Shown here: piece by piece, positions 17,824 to 26,592 of the stretch
How the letters are laid out: each line of letters opens with the position of its first letter
Position numbering within the stretch: the stretch's first letter is position 1
NCBI RefSeq assembly: GCF_900465055.1
Contig: NZ_LS483250.1
Location: 3,906,001 to 3,970,000, forward strand
Direction: 5' to 3'
From: Moritella yayanosii
GTDB lineage: Bacteria > Pseudomonadota > Gammaproteobacteria > Enterobacterales > Moritellaceae
Length of the DNA stretch: 64,000 nucleotides
The notes under the pieces: generated by a model
The model's input: only the letters and a program-made list of their open reading frames with translations
Databases searched by the model: none
What the model was told of the DNA's origin: nothing
Translations under genes and position numbers: made by a program

Positions 17824-18924
17824 ATGCAATTAAAAAAAATCCCCGTTACCGTAGTTACCGGTTTTCTTGGCAGTGGTAAAACCACCTTACTTTCTAATAT
17901 TTTAAAACAAGCTGCGGGCAAACGTATCGCAGTTATCGTTAATGAATTTGGCGAACTGGATATTGATGCGGATTTATTACGCAGTTGCCCACTCGATTGT
18001 GACGATGAATCGACCCCGCAACGGCAGGGCAAGAACGGTATTTATGAATTAGCCAATGGCTGTATTTGCTGTACGGTAGAAGAAGAATTTTTACCTGTGA
18101 TGAAAGAGTTAGTCGCACGTCGTGATGATATCGACCATATTCTGATTGAAACCAGTGGTTTGGCATTACCTAAACCCTTGGTTCAGGCATTCAACTGGCC
18201 GGAAATAAAGCAATATTGTACGGTCGATGCGGTGATCACCCTGATTGATGGCCCGGCTGTGGCTGCGGGTCGTTTTGCCAATGATACCGACAAGGTACAA
18301 GCACAGCGTTTGGCTGATGAAAGCTTAGATCACGATCCAAGTTTACAAGAATTACTGGATGATCAATTAAGTGCGGCAGACTTAGTGCTGGTCAGTAAAA
18401 ACGATTTATTGACCGACGCTGAGCGTGAACAGGTTAAAATTGTGGTCGCTAACCGGGTTCCCGATGCCGTTAAAACCATTTATGTCGACAATGGTGACAT
18501 TGCCCTAGACGTTATCATGGGTTTAGATTCGGCGGCAGAAGAGCAAATTGATCATCTGCATAACCATCATGATCATCATCATGCGCATGGCGCACATCAC
18601 GACCACGCTCACGACCACTTCGATTCTTTTGTGTTGACGTTTGGTGAAGTGGATGGTCCGCGTTTACAGCAGATCTTAACGCAATTATTAACCGAGCATA
18701 ATATCTTCCGGGCCAAAGGTTTTGCGGCCTTACCGGGTAAACCTATGCGTCAGGTACTACAAGCAGTGGGTGAACGCCTTAATGTGCATTTTGATCGGAT
18801 GTGGAATAGCGATGAAGTACGTCAGACTCAGTTAGTGGTGATTGGTAAAAATCTTGACCGTAAGGTGCTGGAAAGTGCACTGCAACAAGCCGTTATTGGC
18901 GCCGATGATGCTGTAACTGCCTAA
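17824..18924 (+). CDS. cobW: CobW-type GTPase metallochaperone
   Basis: A 366-residue COG0523 G3E GTPase. It has the P-loop GFLGSGKTT (13-21), NEFGELDID (40-48), the metal-binding CICC motif (80-83), IETSGLALP (109-117) and a GTP-specificity segment SKNDLL (191-196). Residues 243-265 form a His/Asp-rich linker ahead of the C-terminal CobW_C domain. CobW members are thought to deliver cobalt to the corrin chelatase; direct adjacency to cobN supports this. The ATG at 17824 follows GGAG by six bases. Its TAA shares the final A with the cobN ATG. Confidence 0.93.
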   Translation: MQLKKIPVTVVTGFLGSGKTTLLSNILKQAAGKRIAVIVNEFGELDIDADLLRSCPLDCDDESTPQRQGKNGIYELANGCICCTVEEEFLPVMKELVARRDDIDHILIETSGLALPKPLVQAFNWPEIKQYCTVDAVITLIDGPAVAAGRFANDTDKVQAQRLADESLDHDPSLQELLDDQLSAADLVLVSKNDLLTDAEREQVKIVVANRVPDAVKTIYVDNGDIALDVIMGLDSAAEEQIDHLHNHHDHHHAHGAHHDHAHDHFDSFVLTFGEVDGPRLQQILTQLLTEHNIFRAKGFAALPGKPMRQVLQAVGERLNVHFDRMWNSDEVRQTQLVVIGKNLDRKVLESALQQAVIGADDAVTA

Positions 18925-21900
18925 TGCATTTATTGGCGGCACAACCCGGTGGTTTCACCGATGACGAAGGTATCATTGATCTTGAGCAATCACCGGCGGA
19001 CATTGTTATTTTGTCAGCTGCCGATAGTTCATTGGCGGCACTGGCCAGTGCCGCTGAAGCATTAGCCCCTGATTTCCCCTCCATCCGGTTAGCTAACTGG
19101 ATGCAATTATTAAAACCTGCCGCATTCGATCTCTATCAAGATAAAGTACTCGATCACGCTAAAGTGGTGGTGGTGTCTTTATTGGGCGGCGAAAATTACT
19201 GGCAGTATGGTTTTGCGCAATTACAGGCATGGTTAGCGGCGGGTTCGGTCAGAAATCCTCGCCAATTAATCATAGTGCCGGGTGATGATACAGCTGATGA
19301 GGCATTATTTTCGGCATCAAGTGTCGCTCGTGATGACGCGGTTGCAGTGTGGCGTTATTTGCGAGAGGGTGGCGAAGTCAATATAAACAACCTGTATCAT
19401 TATCTGGCCAGCCAATACCTCAACCACAATTATGCATGGCGGCCACCACAAGTGCTGCCAAATTGCATGTTGTATATGCCCAAAGCGATACAGGCAGCGC
19501 TAAGACATGATAACAAATCGTATCAACAAGTCAGTTTGAATGATTGGCAGCAGCGTTGGCAGCAAGTCTCGGATCGCGCTGATGTGAGTGAATCAGATCG
19601 ACCTATTTGTTTATTGCTGTTTTATCGCAGTCATTTACAAAGTGACAATACCGCGATGTTTGATGGTTTAATCGATTGTATTGAGCAGCAGGGCATGTTG
19701 CCATTACCGATTGCGATCCAATCATTGAAAGATGATGAATCTATTGGCCTAGTGAATGAGTTATTATTACAGACTCAAGCGAAAGTGATCATCAATACCA
19801 CTGGTTTTTCTTGTAACCGCGCCGCTAGTCCCGATTTAAGCGCTGAACCTAGCTCATTCATTTCACCGTTTAGCCTTAACATTCCAGTATTTCAGTTAGT
19901 GTTATCCAGTAGTACCGAACAAGATTGGCTGGATTACAAACAAGGTTTACGCAGTCGTGATATTGCTATGCAAGTGGTATTGCCAGAAATGGATGGCCGT
20001 ATTCAGACCCGGGCGGTAAGCTTTAAAACCGCCGCTAATTTTAGTGAGCGCTGTCAAACCGCCATTGTTAAATATCAGTTACACCGCGAACGGGCAGAAT
20101 TTGTGGTGACCTTGGTCTTTAAATATTGTCAGTTATCGATAAAAGCCAATCAAGACAAACGCATCGCCTTGATTATTGCTAATTATCCCACCAAAGATGG
20201 GCGTATTGGTAATGGCGTTGGTTTAGATACCCCCGAGTCAACGGTGAATATTTTAACGGCGTTAGCCGCGGCTAATTATCCGGTCGATAATATTCCTGAA
20301 AATGGCACTGCGCTGATCAATGAGTTACTCGGCTCTATTACTAACAATCCAGATACTTTGCACCATCTAGGTTGCTGGCAAAGTATTGCGGTTGATGAAT
20401 ATATGCAGTATCTACAACAGTTACCGATTGAGAATCAACAGGCTATTTTGGATAAATGGGGTGGGCCAGAGCAGGATCCTAAATATCGGGACGGTCGCTT
20501 AATGCTATCCGGTATTCGCTTAGGCCAAACCTTTGTGGGAATTCAGCCCGCGCGGGGGTTTAATATTGATTTAGCCGCTAATTATCACGATCCCGATTTA
20601 ATTCCGCCACACAGTTATTTGGCATTTTATTTTTGGTTACGTCATAGCTATCAAGTGGATGCCATTATTCATGTGGGTAAACACGGTAATTTAGAATGGT
20701 TACCGGGCAAGGGTAATGCATTATCAGAGACGTGCTGGCCTGATCTGGTATTGGGGCCGATGCCGAACTTTTATCCTTTTATTGTTAATGATCCGGGGGA
20801 AGGCGCACAGGCTAAGCGGCGTATTCAGTCGGTGATTATCGACCATTTAATGCCGCCGATGACCCGCGCGGAAGTCTATGGCGAACTGGCTGAACTTGAA
20901 GGGCTGGTGGATGAATATTACCAAGCCATGGGCATGGATGAACCACGCGAACTTTGGTTGCGTGAGGCGATCGTAGATGCGGTGAAGAACTCGCATGTCG
21001 CCGAAGAGCTCGGTGGTAATAGTGATAGTTATGGTGATAGTGATAGCAGCGATGACATGTTTGCTGAACTCGATACTTATTTATGTGACATCAAAGAAGC
21101 GCAAATACGTCACGGTTTGCATATTCTTGGGGTATTACCGCAAGCGGATAAACTCAGCGATACCATCGTGGCCCTGTTACGGTTACCACGCGGTAAAGAG
21201 CATCACAGTCAGGGCATATTACATAATCTGGCGTTAGATCTTAATCTACAACAAGCGGGTGAGATATTTGATCCGTTGGCGGCCAGTAGTGATGTTTGGC
21301 AAGGGGCGAAACCATCGCTGTTAGCTGATCTCAGTGATGACAGTTGGCGAACAGAGTTTGATACCCATGAACGTCTAGAACTGCTCGCCATGCAGTTAGT
21401 CAGTGAGCTGGTATTAGTGAATGAAGCGACAATTGCACCGACCATTGCGACCGATAAATATAATAGTTTAATGACAGCGTTGCCACGCACCATGCAGCAG
21501 TTGACTTACGTCAAAAACACCTTATTAACAGCGTTAGAACAAAGTGTTGAGAATGAAATTTCAGCCTTGTTAGATGGCTTAGCTGGTTTATTTGTGGAGC
21601 CTGGACCGAGTGGCGCACCCACCCGAGGTCGATTAGATACGTTACCGACGGGCCGTAATTTTTTCTCGGTAGATAATCGCTCGATACCGTCACCTGCCGC
21701 ATGGGCAATTGGCCAACGGTCAACGCAAGCTGTTATTGAACGCCATTTACAAGAACATGGCGATTATCCTAAACAACTAGGGTTATCGGTCTGGGGTACG
21801 GCCACTATGCGTACTGGCGGTGATGACATCGCCCAGGCATTTGCACTCATGGGGATCAAACCCATTTGGGCACCAGGTTCGCAACGGGTTATCGATTTTG

Positions 21901-22865
21901 AAATCATTCCCTGTGCATTATTAGGTCGTCCTCGTGTTGATGTGACGTTGCGGGTCTCTGGATTTTTCCGCGATGCTTTTCCCAATGTGATGAAACTGTT
22001 TGATGCAGCGGTATTGGCATTAGCGGATTATGACGATCCCGGTGCACAAAATACCATTCAACAAAATATTAAGCAGCGAGTACAAGAGTTATCTGCGCAA
22101 GGCCTGACCGAAGCTGACGCAAAACGCCAAGCGTCCTATCGAGTATTTGGCAGCAAACCCGGGGCTTATGGTGCCGGTTTACAGGGACTGATTGATGAAC
22201 GTTGTTGGCAACAAGAATCAGATCTGGCTGATGCCTATTTGAATTGGGGCGGCTATGCTTACGGCAGTCTTGCCGAGGATGTTGATGGTGTGGTTGCCAG
22301 AGACGCCTTTGAAAATCGCTTATCGCAACTTGATGTGGTGATGCACAATCAGGACAACCGTGAACATGACTTATTGGATTCTGATGATTATTATCAGTTT
22401 CAGGGCGGCATGACCAATGCAGTTAGGGTGTTAAAAAATGAAATGCCGGTGGTATATCATAACGATCACTCTAATCCGTCAATGCCCAAGATCAGAACCT
22501 TAAAAGAAGAATTAAACCGGGTTATTCGTTCTCGGGTATTAAATCCGAAATGGATTGCCGCGATGCGTGAACATGGTTACAAAGGCGCGTTTGAAATGGC
22601 GGCCAGTATTGATTATATGTTTGCTTATGATGCGACAACCAATTTGATCGATGATTATCAATATGAAAAAGTGGCGGATGCATTAATTTTTGATCAAGAA
22701 AACCAAGCCTTTATGCTGGAACATAATGTTAATGCGTTAGAGGAGATGACCGAGCGATTATTAGAAGCAACGCAACGGGGATTATGGCAGGAACCGGGTG
22801 ACTACAGTGGTAAGTTACAATCGTTATTGTTAGAGCTCGATGCCAAACAAGAAAGCTCGAATTAA
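18924..22865 (+). CDS. cobN: Cobaltochelatase large subunit CobN
   Basis: A 1313-residue CobN/BchH-family chelatase subunit that binds the corrin (hydrogenobyrinate a,c-diamide in the aerobic route) and receives cobalt with ATP-driven partner subunits. Visible family blocks include PTKDGRIGNGVGLDTPES (about residues 425-442), DAIIHVGKHGNLEWLPGK, LVLGPMPNFYPFIVNDPGEGAQAKRR, LSVWGTATMRTGGDDIAQAF, PRVDVTLRVSGFFRDAFP and KPGAYGAGLQGLID. A Ser/Asp/Gly-rich insert near 695-710 is probably a flexible loop. Its likely partner ATPase is the fused protein at 5614-7374, since separate cobS/cobT-type chelatase subunits are not seen. It is unusual beside a full cobalt-early gene set. Confidence 0.95.
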   Translation: MHLLAAQPGGFTDDEGIIDLEQSPADIVILSAADSSLAALASAAEALAPDFPSIRLANWMQLLKPAAFDLYQDKVLDHAKVVVVSLLGGENYWQYGFAQLQAWLAAGSVRNPRQLIIVPGDDTADEALFSASSVARDDAVAVWRYLREGGEVNINNLYHYLASQYLNHNYAWRPPQVLPNCMLYMPKAIQAALRHDNKSYQQVSLNDWQQRWQQVSDRADVSESDRPICLLLFYRSHLQSDNTAMFDGLIDCIEQQGMLPLPIAIQSLKDDESIGLVNELLLQTQAKVIINTTGFSCNRAASPDLSAEPSSFISPFSLNIPVFQLVLSSSTEQDWLDYKQGLRSRDIAMQVVLPEMDGRIQTRAVSFKTAANFSERCQTAIVKYQLHRERAEFVVTLVFKYCQLSIKANQDKRIALIIANYPTKDGRIGNGVGLDTPESTVNILTALAAANYPVDNIPENGTALINELLGSITNNPDTLHHLGCWQSIAVDEYMQYLQQLPIENQQAILDKWGGPEQDPKYRDGRLMLSGIRLGQTFVGIQPARGFNIDLAANYHDPDLIPPHSYLAFYFWLRHSYQVDAIIHVGKHGNLEWLPGKGNALSETCWPDLVLGPMPNFYPFIVNDPGEGAQAKRRIQSVIIDHLMPPMTRAEVYGELAELEGLVDEYYQAMGMDEPRELWLREAIVDAVKNSHVAEELGGNSDSYGDSDSSDDMFAELDTYLCDIKEAQIRHGLHILGVLPQADKLSDTIVALLRLPRGKEHHSQGILHNLALDLNLQQAGEIFDPLAASSDVWQGAKPSLLADLSDDSWRTEFDTHERLELLAMQLVSELVLVNEATIAPTIATDKYNSLMTALPRTMQQLTYVKNTLLTALEQSVENEISALLDGLAGLFVEPGPSGAPTRGRLDTLPTGRNFFSVDNRSIPSPAAWAIGQRSTQAVIERHLQEHGDYPKQLGLSVWGTATMRTGGDDIAQAFALMGIKPIWAPGSQRVIDFEIIPCALLGRPRVDVTLRVSGFFRDAFPNVMKLFDAAVLALADYDDPGAQNTIQQNIKQRVQELSAQGLTEADAKRQASYRVFGSKPGAYGAGLQGLIDERCWQQESDLADAYLNWGGYAYGSLAEDVDGVVARDAFENRLSQLDVVMHNQDNREHDLLDSDDYYQFQGGMTNAVRVLKNEMPVVYHNDHSNPSMPKIRTLKEELNRVIRSRVLNPKWIAAMREHGYKGAFEMAASIDYMFAYDATTNLIDDYQYEKVADALIFDQENQAFMLEHNVNALEEMTERLLEATQRGLWQEPGDYSGKLQSLLLELDAKQESSN

Positions 22866-22899
22866 AACAGATTTTATTTACAGGGATGAAAGGTACCGT

Positions 22900-23928
22900 A
22901 TGTTTGATGTTAAAACGCTGGATCGCACTGACCAAGAATTTATTCAGAACAAGATCCATAATAAAACCAAACCTCCGGGCGCATTGGGGGCGTTAGAATC
23001 GCTAGCGCTGCAATTAGCGCTTATCACGGGCAAAGACACGATCAGCCTTAAGCAGCCAACGATACTGGTGTTCGCTGGTGATCATGGCATTGCCGAAGAA
23101 GGTATCAGTATTGCGCCGTCAGCGGTGACGCAGCAAATGGTGCTGAATTTTCTCAACGGTGGCGCGGCAATCAATTGTTTTTGTCGCAGTAACCAAATCG
23201 CCATGGACGTGATCGATGCCGGTATTTTATTACCGGTGACGGATGAACGCTTAACCATGCAATCACTAGGAAATGGCACGGCTAACTTTACTCAACAAGC
23301 GGCGATGACATTAGCCAGCGTTGAGCAAGGTTTACAGTTTGGTGCTGATGTGGCGATTAAACATTTGAATAATGGCAGTAATGTATTAGGTTTTGGTGAA
23401 ATGGGCATAGGTAATACCTCGTCTGCGGCGGCGATCATGTCTGCCATTACTAAGTTACCTGTTGCAGATTGTGTTGGTCGTGGTACCGGCATCAGTGATG
23501 AAGCTTATGCTAAGAAAGTCGCGTTGATTAAACAGGCAATGGTATTACATGAAGGTAAACTTGATACTGCGATGGATATCATGGCCAATGTTGGCGGCTT
23601 TGAAATTGTGCAGATAACCGGTGCTATGTTAGCAACGGCGCAGCGTCAAAGTATCATCCTAGTTGATGGTTTTATTACCACTGCTGCAGCAATGTTAGCG
23701 GTGATGATAGAGCCTAATTGCCAGCAATACATGGTGTTCTGCCATCAATCCCAAGAGCAAGGTCATCAATTAATGCTTAAGCACCTTAATGTTGATGCAC
23801 TGCTGACGTTAGATCTACGTTTAGGTGAAGGCACAGGTGTGGCGTTGGCTTATCCATTATTACAAGCGGCCGCTAGTTTTTATAATGATATGGCGAGCTT
23901 TGCAGCGGCAGGTATTGACGCGGTATGA
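22900..23928 (+). CDS. cobT: Nicotinate-nucleotide:dimethylbenzimidazole phosphoribosyltransferase
   Basis: A 342-residue CobT (CobU in Pseudomonas naming) that transfers phosphoribosyl from nicotinate mononucleotide to the lower-ligand base, giving alpha-ribazole phosphate. Key blocks are NKTKPPGALGALESLALQLA (about 20-40), FAGDHGIAEEGIS, NGGAAINCF, EMGIGNTSSAAAIMSA and the C-terminal LRLGEGTGVALAYPLL, whose Glu is the proposed general base. The ATG at 22900 has AAAGG six bases upstream; an earlier in-frame ATG (22840) would lie inside cobN and lacks such a site. Its stop overlaps cobS. Confidence 0.94.
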   Translation: MFDVKTLDRTDQEFIQNKIHNKTKPPGALGALESLALQLALITGKDTISLKQPTILVFAGDHGIAEEGISIAPSAVTQQMVLNFLNGGAAINCFCRSNQIAMDVIDAGILLPVTDERLTMQSLGNGTANFTQQAAMTLASVEQGLQFGADVAIKHLNNGSNVLGFGEMGIGNTSSAAAIMSAITKLPVADCVGRGTGISDEAYAKKVALIKQAMVLHEGKLDTAMDIMANVGGFEIVQITGAMLATAQRQSIILVDGFITTAAAMLAVMIEPNCQQYMVFCHQSQEQGHQLMLKHLNVDALLTLDLRLGEGTGVALAYPLLQAAASFYNDMASFAAAGIDAV

Positions 23929-24710
23929 TGAATCGACTCAAAGTTGAGTTAGCACTATTTTGGTTGGCATTGGGATTCTTTTCTCGTATTCCAGTGCCCG
24001 CTAATTTAGATTTTAGTGCCAGGAAGCTAAATCAATCTTGTCGTTATTTTCCGGTGGTGGGCTGGTTAATTGGCGGTTGTTGTAGCGCGGTATATTACTT
24101 TACTCAGCTCTATTTCAGTATCGAAATTGCCATCTTGTTTGCCATGCTTACTGGAGTATTGCTTACTGGTGCGTTTCATGAAGACGGTCTGATGGACTCG
24201 GCTGATGGACTCGGTGGTGGTTGGACGCGCGAACAGAAACTCGCGATCATGAAAGACTCACGAGTCGGCAGTTACGGTTCCATCGCAATCTGGTTTGTAT
24301 TAACGCTTAAATTTGCGTTGTTATTGAGTTATAGCAGCATCAGTGTCTCTAGTTATAACAGTATTATGTTGGCATTGCTTATTGCCCATCCGCTCAGTCG
24401 GACGGTAGCAACTGTGATGATGTTTATCTCGCCATATGTGCGTGAAACTGCGGATACTAAATCTAAATCTGTCGCGGAACCTAAGCACAATAGTGATTTG
24501 GTGATCAGCTTAATACTGGGTCTATTACCTCTGTTACTGTGGCCTGAACTAATCTTGCCAATGTTGTTTGTATTAGTGATTTTTGTGTTTTGTTTCCGTC
24601 ATTTTGTGCATAAACAAGTGGGTGGTATTACCGGTGATTTACTTGGTTTAGCGCAGCAACTCAGTGAGCTATTAATTTATATGGTATTAATTATAGGACT
24701 ACAAGGATGA
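23925..24710 (+). CDS. cobS: Adenosylcobinamide-GDP ribazoletransferase (cobalamin synthase)
   Basis: A 261-residue integral membrane protein of the CobS/CobV family, which joins alpha-ribazole to adenosylcobinamide-GDP. It has the N-terminal ALGFFSRIPVP, the catalytic metal-binding segment GAFHEDGLMDSADGLGGGWTREQKLAIMKDSRVGSYG (about 85-122), and about six hydrophobic helices. The ATGA overlap with cobT and a similar overlap with cobU place it firmly in the nucleotide-loop assembly unit at the membrane, together with CbiB. Confidence 0.95.
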   Translation: MMNRLKVELALFWLALGFFSRIPVPANLDFSARKLNQSCRYFPVVGWLIGGCCSAVYYFTQLYFSIEIAILFAMLTGVLLTGAFHEDGLMDSADGLGGGWTREQKLAIMKDSRVGSYGSIAIWFVLTLKFALLLSYSSISVSSYNSIMLALLIAHPLSRTVATVMMFISPYVRETADTKSKSVAEPKHNSDLVISLILGLLPLLLWPELILPMLFVLVIFVFCFRHFVHKQVGGITGDLLGLAQQLSELLIYMVLIIGLQG

Positions 24711-25249
24711 TCCATTTAGTCATTGGTGGTGCTCGTTCGGGCAAGAGTGTCCATGCTGAAACCCTCGCGGGTGAATTAAGCCAAAGCCCTGGTAAGCAAA
24801 GCCCGGCTAAAAAATTAATTTATCTCGCCACTGCCACCATTTACGACGATGAAATGCAACAACGCATTGACCTGCATAAGCAACGTCGTGATCAGAATTG
24901 GTTGCTGGTGGAAGAACCTTTGCAACTGGCGAGTTGTTTGCAAACACTATCGGGCACCAATGCTGTGGTACTGATTGACTGCATGACCTTGTGGTTAAGC
25001 AATTGGATTTGTTCTGAGAATTTTGCCGAATTTGAATCACAGCGTCAGGCGTTTATCACTGCGTTAACGACGTTCGAGGGTGATTGTGTGATCGTCAGTA
25101 ACGAAGTCGGCAGTGGGATTGTGCCAATGGGGGCATTGTCCCGCAGTTTTGTTGATCATGCTGGTTGGTTAAACCAAGCGATAGCGAAGGTGTCTGATAA
25201 AGCGACGTTAGTAGTAGCAGGGTTACCGTTAGCATTGAAAGGGGGTTAG
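24707..25249 (+). CDS. cobU: Adenosylcobinamide kinase / guanylyltransferase
   Basis: A 180-residue CobU/CobP that phosphorylates adenosylcobinamide and then transfers GMP to give adenosylcobinamide-GDP. It has the P-loop GGARSGKSVHAE (7-18), LATATIYDDEM, the HKQRRDQNW segment containing the guanylylated His, LIDCMTLWLSNW and IVSNEVGSGIVP (about 126-137). The start overlaps cobS by four bases, and the second cobC begins immediately after its TAG. The length is normal. Confidence 0.95.
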   Translation: MIHLVIGGARSGKSVHAETLAGELSQSPGKQSPAKKLIYLATATIYDDEMQQRIDLHKQRRDQNWLLVEEPLQLASCLQTLSGTNAVVLIDCMTLWLSNWICSENFAEFESQRQAFITALTTFEGDCVIVSNEVGSGIVPMGALSRSFVDHAGWLNQAIAKVSDKATLVVAGLPLALKGG

Positions 25250-25867
25250 ATGCAGACTGAATTGTATTTAATGCGTCATGGTGAACCGCAGATCCGTAAT
25301 GCATTATTAGGCCGTACCAATCCGGAGTTATCTGAATTAGGTTGGCAACAAATGCTTGGCAATAGCGCCAATCTTACTGATATTGATGTGATGATCTCGT
25401 CACCCTTACAGCGTTGTGCGTTATTCGCTGAATACATAGCAGCGCAACAACAATTGCCTGTGCATATTAAATCTGACTTTGCTGAGTTTGATTTTGGTGA
25501 TTGGGATGGCCGTTCTTATCAGGATTTGCACAATGACTTTCCGCAAGACATGCACAACTTCTTTATTGACCCGGGTAACAATACGCCGCCGAATGGGGAG
25601 TCATTAGCGGACTTTTCACAACGTGTTGAAACTGCATTACTGAGTGTATTACAACAGCACCAAGGCAAGCGTATTGCATTGTTTGTGCATTCAGGCGTGA
25701 TCCGCACGTTAATCGCGTGGTGTTTAAAAATAGATTATCTGCAAGGCGTACAATTTCAGCGGCTTAAAATTGATTATGCCAGCATTAGCCACATCAGTGT
25801 ATTCGCCCACGAAGGTGAACACTTTCCGCAATTGTGTTACACCAATAAAGTTGCAGATTCAAAATAG
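25250..25867 (+). CDS. cobC: Alpha-ribazole phosphatase, second copy
   Basis: A 205-residue histidine phosphatase. MRHGEPQIRNALLGRTNPELSELG (about 8-31) holds the catalytic His, ISSPLQRCALFAEY follows, then EFDFGDWDGRSYQDL and a second His in LFVHSGVIRTLIAWCL. The RHGEP start and FGDWDGR block are typical of CobC. It directly abuts cobU and precedes cobO, so it is the copy tied to the main nucleotide-loop operon. It is clearly diverged from the copy at 3583-4176, so the pair is not a recent duplication. Confidence 0.9.
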   Translation: MQTELYLMRHGEPQIRNALLGRTNPELSELGWQQMLGNSANLTDIDVMISSPLQRCALFAEYIAAQQQLPVHIKSDFAEFDFGDWDGRSYQDLHNDFPQDMHNFFIDPGNNTPPNGESLADFSQRVETALLSVLQQHQGKRIALFVHSGVIRTLIAWCLKIDYLQGVQFQRLKIDYASISHISVFAHEGEHFPQLCYTNKVADSK

Positions 25868-25911
25868 CAAACATTGCCAAAGCAAATAGAATGACAGGGA
25901 AGGGTAAAATA

Positions 25912-26514
25912 ATGACAGCAATGACCGAAGTAGAAAAGCATTTACGTAAATCTCGAAACCGTAAAATCAAGGTTGAAAAAGGCGTCGAAAAAGCCAAAGA
26001 AGAGCGCGGTATTATGTTGGTGATCACGGGGAATGGTAAAGGTAAATCCACCGCGGGTTTTGGTAATGTCACGCGCTGTGTCGGTCATGGTTATAAAGCC
26101 GCAGTGGTGCAGTTTATTAAAGGTAAATGGGATTGCGGTGAGCGTAACCTGTTAGAAAAACTTGGTGTACCTTTTGCGGTGATGGGCACTGGTTTTACCT
26201 GGAATACCCAAGACCGAGAAGTCGATATCTCCGCCGCAAAAATCGTATGGGAACAGGCTAAAGTGTTTTTAAAAGACCCAGATATTCACGTGGTATTGCT
26301 GGATGAACTCACTTACATGTTAAGTTATGACTACTTGCCAAAAGACGAAATTCTTGATGCATTAAAGAACCGCCCACGCGAGCAATCTGTGGTTGTCACT
26401 GGCCGCCGAGCCAGTGCTGAGTTAATTGAAATGGCTGACACCGTCAGTGATATTCAAGATACCAAACATGCATTCAGAGCTGGAATTAAAATTAGAAAAG
26501 GCGTTGATTGGTAG
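25912..26514 (+). CDS. cobO: Corrinoid adenosyltransferase (CobA/CobO/BtuR type)
   Basis: A 200-residue ATP:cob(I)alamin adenosyltransferase, which makes the Co-C bond of adenosylated corrinoids. The N-terminal 35 residues are basic, then the P-loop ITGNGKGKSTAGFGN appears, followed by VVQFIKGKWDCGERN, the LLDELTYMLSYDYLP block and VVTGRRASAELIEMAD. The ATG at 25912 is preferred to 25891 because GGAAGGG lies about seven bases upstream. It is the last gene of the cobW unit, 44 bases after cobC. Confidence 0.94.
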   Translation: MTAMTEVEKHLRKSRNRKIKVEKGVEKAKEERGIMLVITGNGKGKSTAGFGNVTRCVGHGYKAAVVQFIKGKWDCGERNLLEKLGVPFAVMGTGFTWNTQDREVDISAAKIVWEQAKVFLKDPDIHVVLLDELTYMLSYDYLPKDEILDALKNRPREQSVVVTGRRASAELIEMADTVSDIQDTKHAFRAGIKIRKGVDW

Positions 26515-26541
26515 TTTGAATTAGATTATTGGTTAGTGGAT

Positions 26542-26575
26542 ATAACCCCTAGTGATGTTATTACTTGGGGGTTAT
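26542..26575. terminator. Hairpin between convergent cobO and an exporter gene
   Basis: An 8-bp perfect stem (ATAACCCC at 26542-26549, GGGGTTAT at 26568-26575), extendable through wobble pairs, lies between convergent genes. The T-tract is short and mixed, so strength is uncertain; it could serve either direction. Confidence 0.55.
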
Positions 26576-26592
26576 TTGATATAAGTGCTCGA

